This document shows, one piece after another, positions 62,677 through 64,000 of a stretch of DNA of 64,000 nt (its first letter is position 1; each line of letters starts with the position of its first letter). Both the position numbers and the translations under genes were made by a program. Location: assembly GCA_000467715.1 (NCBI GenBank), contig AJFK01000315.1:1-64000 (forward strand). The letters run 5' to 3'. This stretch comes from Hysterium pulicare CBS 123377 (lineage: Eukaryota; Ascomycota; Dothideomycetes; Hysteriales; Hysteriaceae). The notes beneath the pieces are model-generated. The model made no database searches, was not told where the DNA came from, and was given only the letters and a program-made list of their open reading frames with translations.

Positions 62677-64000
62677 CTAGAGTCGTGGACTTACTCTTTG
62701 CCCTGCTACTCCTACTTTCTGTAGAACTTTCCAAACTTCCAAGCCTTTTTCAAGCCTTTCGTCTTCCACACACTCAATAGTACCCTTTGGCGTCAACTTT
62801 CTAATGTCCAACGGTCCTTTAGTTCCCCAATCCATCTCTTCCCCGTTCACAAACTTGGCTAGTCGATCGTGAAACCCGTTCTTGATCAACTTTTTCTCTT
62901 TTGCTTTCAATTGGGCTCCATTACCCCAAAACCAGATCGCGATATCAGTGCTATGCGTAGCGCCCCATTCTTTAGGGAAATTAGCATCCACACATTTCGC
63001 TCGCCACTCAATGCGATATCTGTATATTAGGTCCCCAGCGCCATGTTGTACCAGACCGTTTACCAAGCCACGTTCGAGAGCATGTATCTGGATGTCCGCG
63101 TAGATCCTTCCAAAAGCATCTGGCCAGTCTTTGCAGTCAGAGGGAAGATTCCCACCAGGGTAATAATAGTCCATGAGCGCCTCACAGGCTACCAGCGGGT
63201 AGTCAGCTTGTAGTCTCCTGAATAGGCTTTCAAGACTATTCTTTGGCGGTCGCCAAATACCATACATGAAATGTTCGTCTCTACACTCTCCAATCATGAG
63301 TTTGACTCCTCGGCGCTTCATCTGTCGAGCAAAGATTCCATTGTCAATCTCATCAAGTAAAGCGTGCCGCACGAAAGAGCCATCAGTCACGGCACGGAAC
63401 TGATGGTACTTCATTCGCAGACTAGCTTGCAGTAGCTTTTTTGGCTCCATAGAGCGTAGCTTGGCCAGTTTTTCGGCTGGTGAAAGACCTCTAGGTATCT
63501 TGAGAGCCTGCAGGAGCTCGTCAAACTGTGCTTGAGCTTCGTCGAATGATTTCGGCTGCATGCCTGGACCATTAGAAAACATGATCGCTCGTCTAACGAC
63601 ACTTTTTGAGTCCGATACGCCTAGATCGTAGGCAAGTTGGTGGAAGGTTGAATGAGCTCCGGCTGAGTAGCCGCCAATGGTGATATTGGAAGCATCGCCA
63701 CCGAAGTAGCTAATGTTTCTATGTGTCCATTCCAGGGCCAATCGCTGATCCCAGAACCCAACATTGGCATCGAGATCTACGGAACCAGACATCTCGCTAA
63801 ATTCTCGGGATGCAAGGAATCCAAAGAGATTCAGGCGGTAAGCTGGCATGACGAAGATGCACTTACACTCCGTTTCGCTGAGCATAGCACTGAGGTCCAT
63901 GCTATTCGCATCTCCAAATTGGAGAAACCCACCATCTAACAAGGTTTAGTGCATACAAATATAGAAAGGCTGTTTGGAGGCTTACGGATCCAGAAGAACA
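62677..64000 (-). CDS. Type-B carboxylesterase/lipase, 5' end beyond the window
   Basis: Hydrolyses carboxylic esters. The visible exons on the minus strand are 63986-64000 and 62677-63935, joined by an intron that rebuilds FWIHGGFLQFGD (oxyanion HGG). The nucleophile Ser is in ITIGGYSAGAHSTFH. ANVGFWDQRLALEWTHRNIS and YFGGDASNITIGG are family hallmarks. The C-terminal half is divergent (MIGECRDEHFMYGIWRPP, WGATHSTDIAIWFWGNG, which holds the probable catalytic His). No break seen in 424 codons. The N-terminus, and any signal peptide, lies past base 64000. Confidence 0.88.

Noticed and set aside
1-64000. LTR retrotransposons, large DNA transposons, tRNA genes, CRISPR
   Set aside because: No reverse transcriptase, integrase, transposase, paired long terminal repeats, cloverleaf with B-box, or regular spacer array was recognised by eye.

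Overview
This window is nuclear DNA of a filamentous ascomycete (Pezizomycotina; a leotiomycete-like fungus is my inference). The genes are compact and carry many short GT-AG introns of about 45-65 nt. The families are fungal: HET, fungal P450, Cdt1, Tfb5, mL58, DysF, FSP1-like and Dug1. I checked most gene models by requiring every exon junction to keep the family motif in frame, so joined lengths are multiples of three except where a frameshift is reported. I recognised no rRNA, tRNA or CRISPR.

Layout. 0-8 kb: a nitrilase with eight exons, a homoserine O-acetyltransferase and an aspartate kinase lie side by side, followed by a DUF4188 gene interrupted by a short repeat and a relic of a NACHT P-loop. 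8-13 kb: a degenerate protein kinase, a small zinc protein, a bacterial-type pyrimidine monooxygenase (RutA-like) and a dual-specificity phosphatase. 13-20 kb: a Cys-rich membrane protein, a HET-TPR-C2H2 gene with a frameshift in its zinc-finger end, and a secreted two-domain Cys-rich protein with a Kex2-like site. 21-32 kb: an FSP1-like oxidoreductase and several fungal orphan proteins. 33-40 kb: housekeeping genes, including a mitochondrial-type beta-carbonic anhydrase, DUF3253, a DysF protein, an LEA-like protein, Cdt1 and an SDR. 41-51 kb: an accessory stretch with a frameshifted P450, an SGNH hydrolase, an amino-acid permease pseudogene, and a Cys-rich membrane protein beside a decayed paralogue. 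51-64 kb: mostly housekeeping (a DMAC1-like protein, Dug1, mL58, a GFA-family enzyme, Tfb5, a second beta-carbonic anhydrase), then a PIWI relic and a carboxylesterase cut by the window end.

Working together. The aspartate kinase and homoserine O-acetyltransferase are the first and last steps from aspartate to O-acetylhomoserine. Their tandem placement resembles FUB3/FUB5 of the fusaric acid cluster and may be a dedicated precursor module. An 83-93 bp repeat family occurs at least four times. One copy sits in the DUF4188 gene between 13-bp near-perfect duplications, and another lies between exons of the decayed paralogue. Relics of NACHT, HET and Argonaute (PIWI) genes show that defence-type and self-recognition genes have decayed here.
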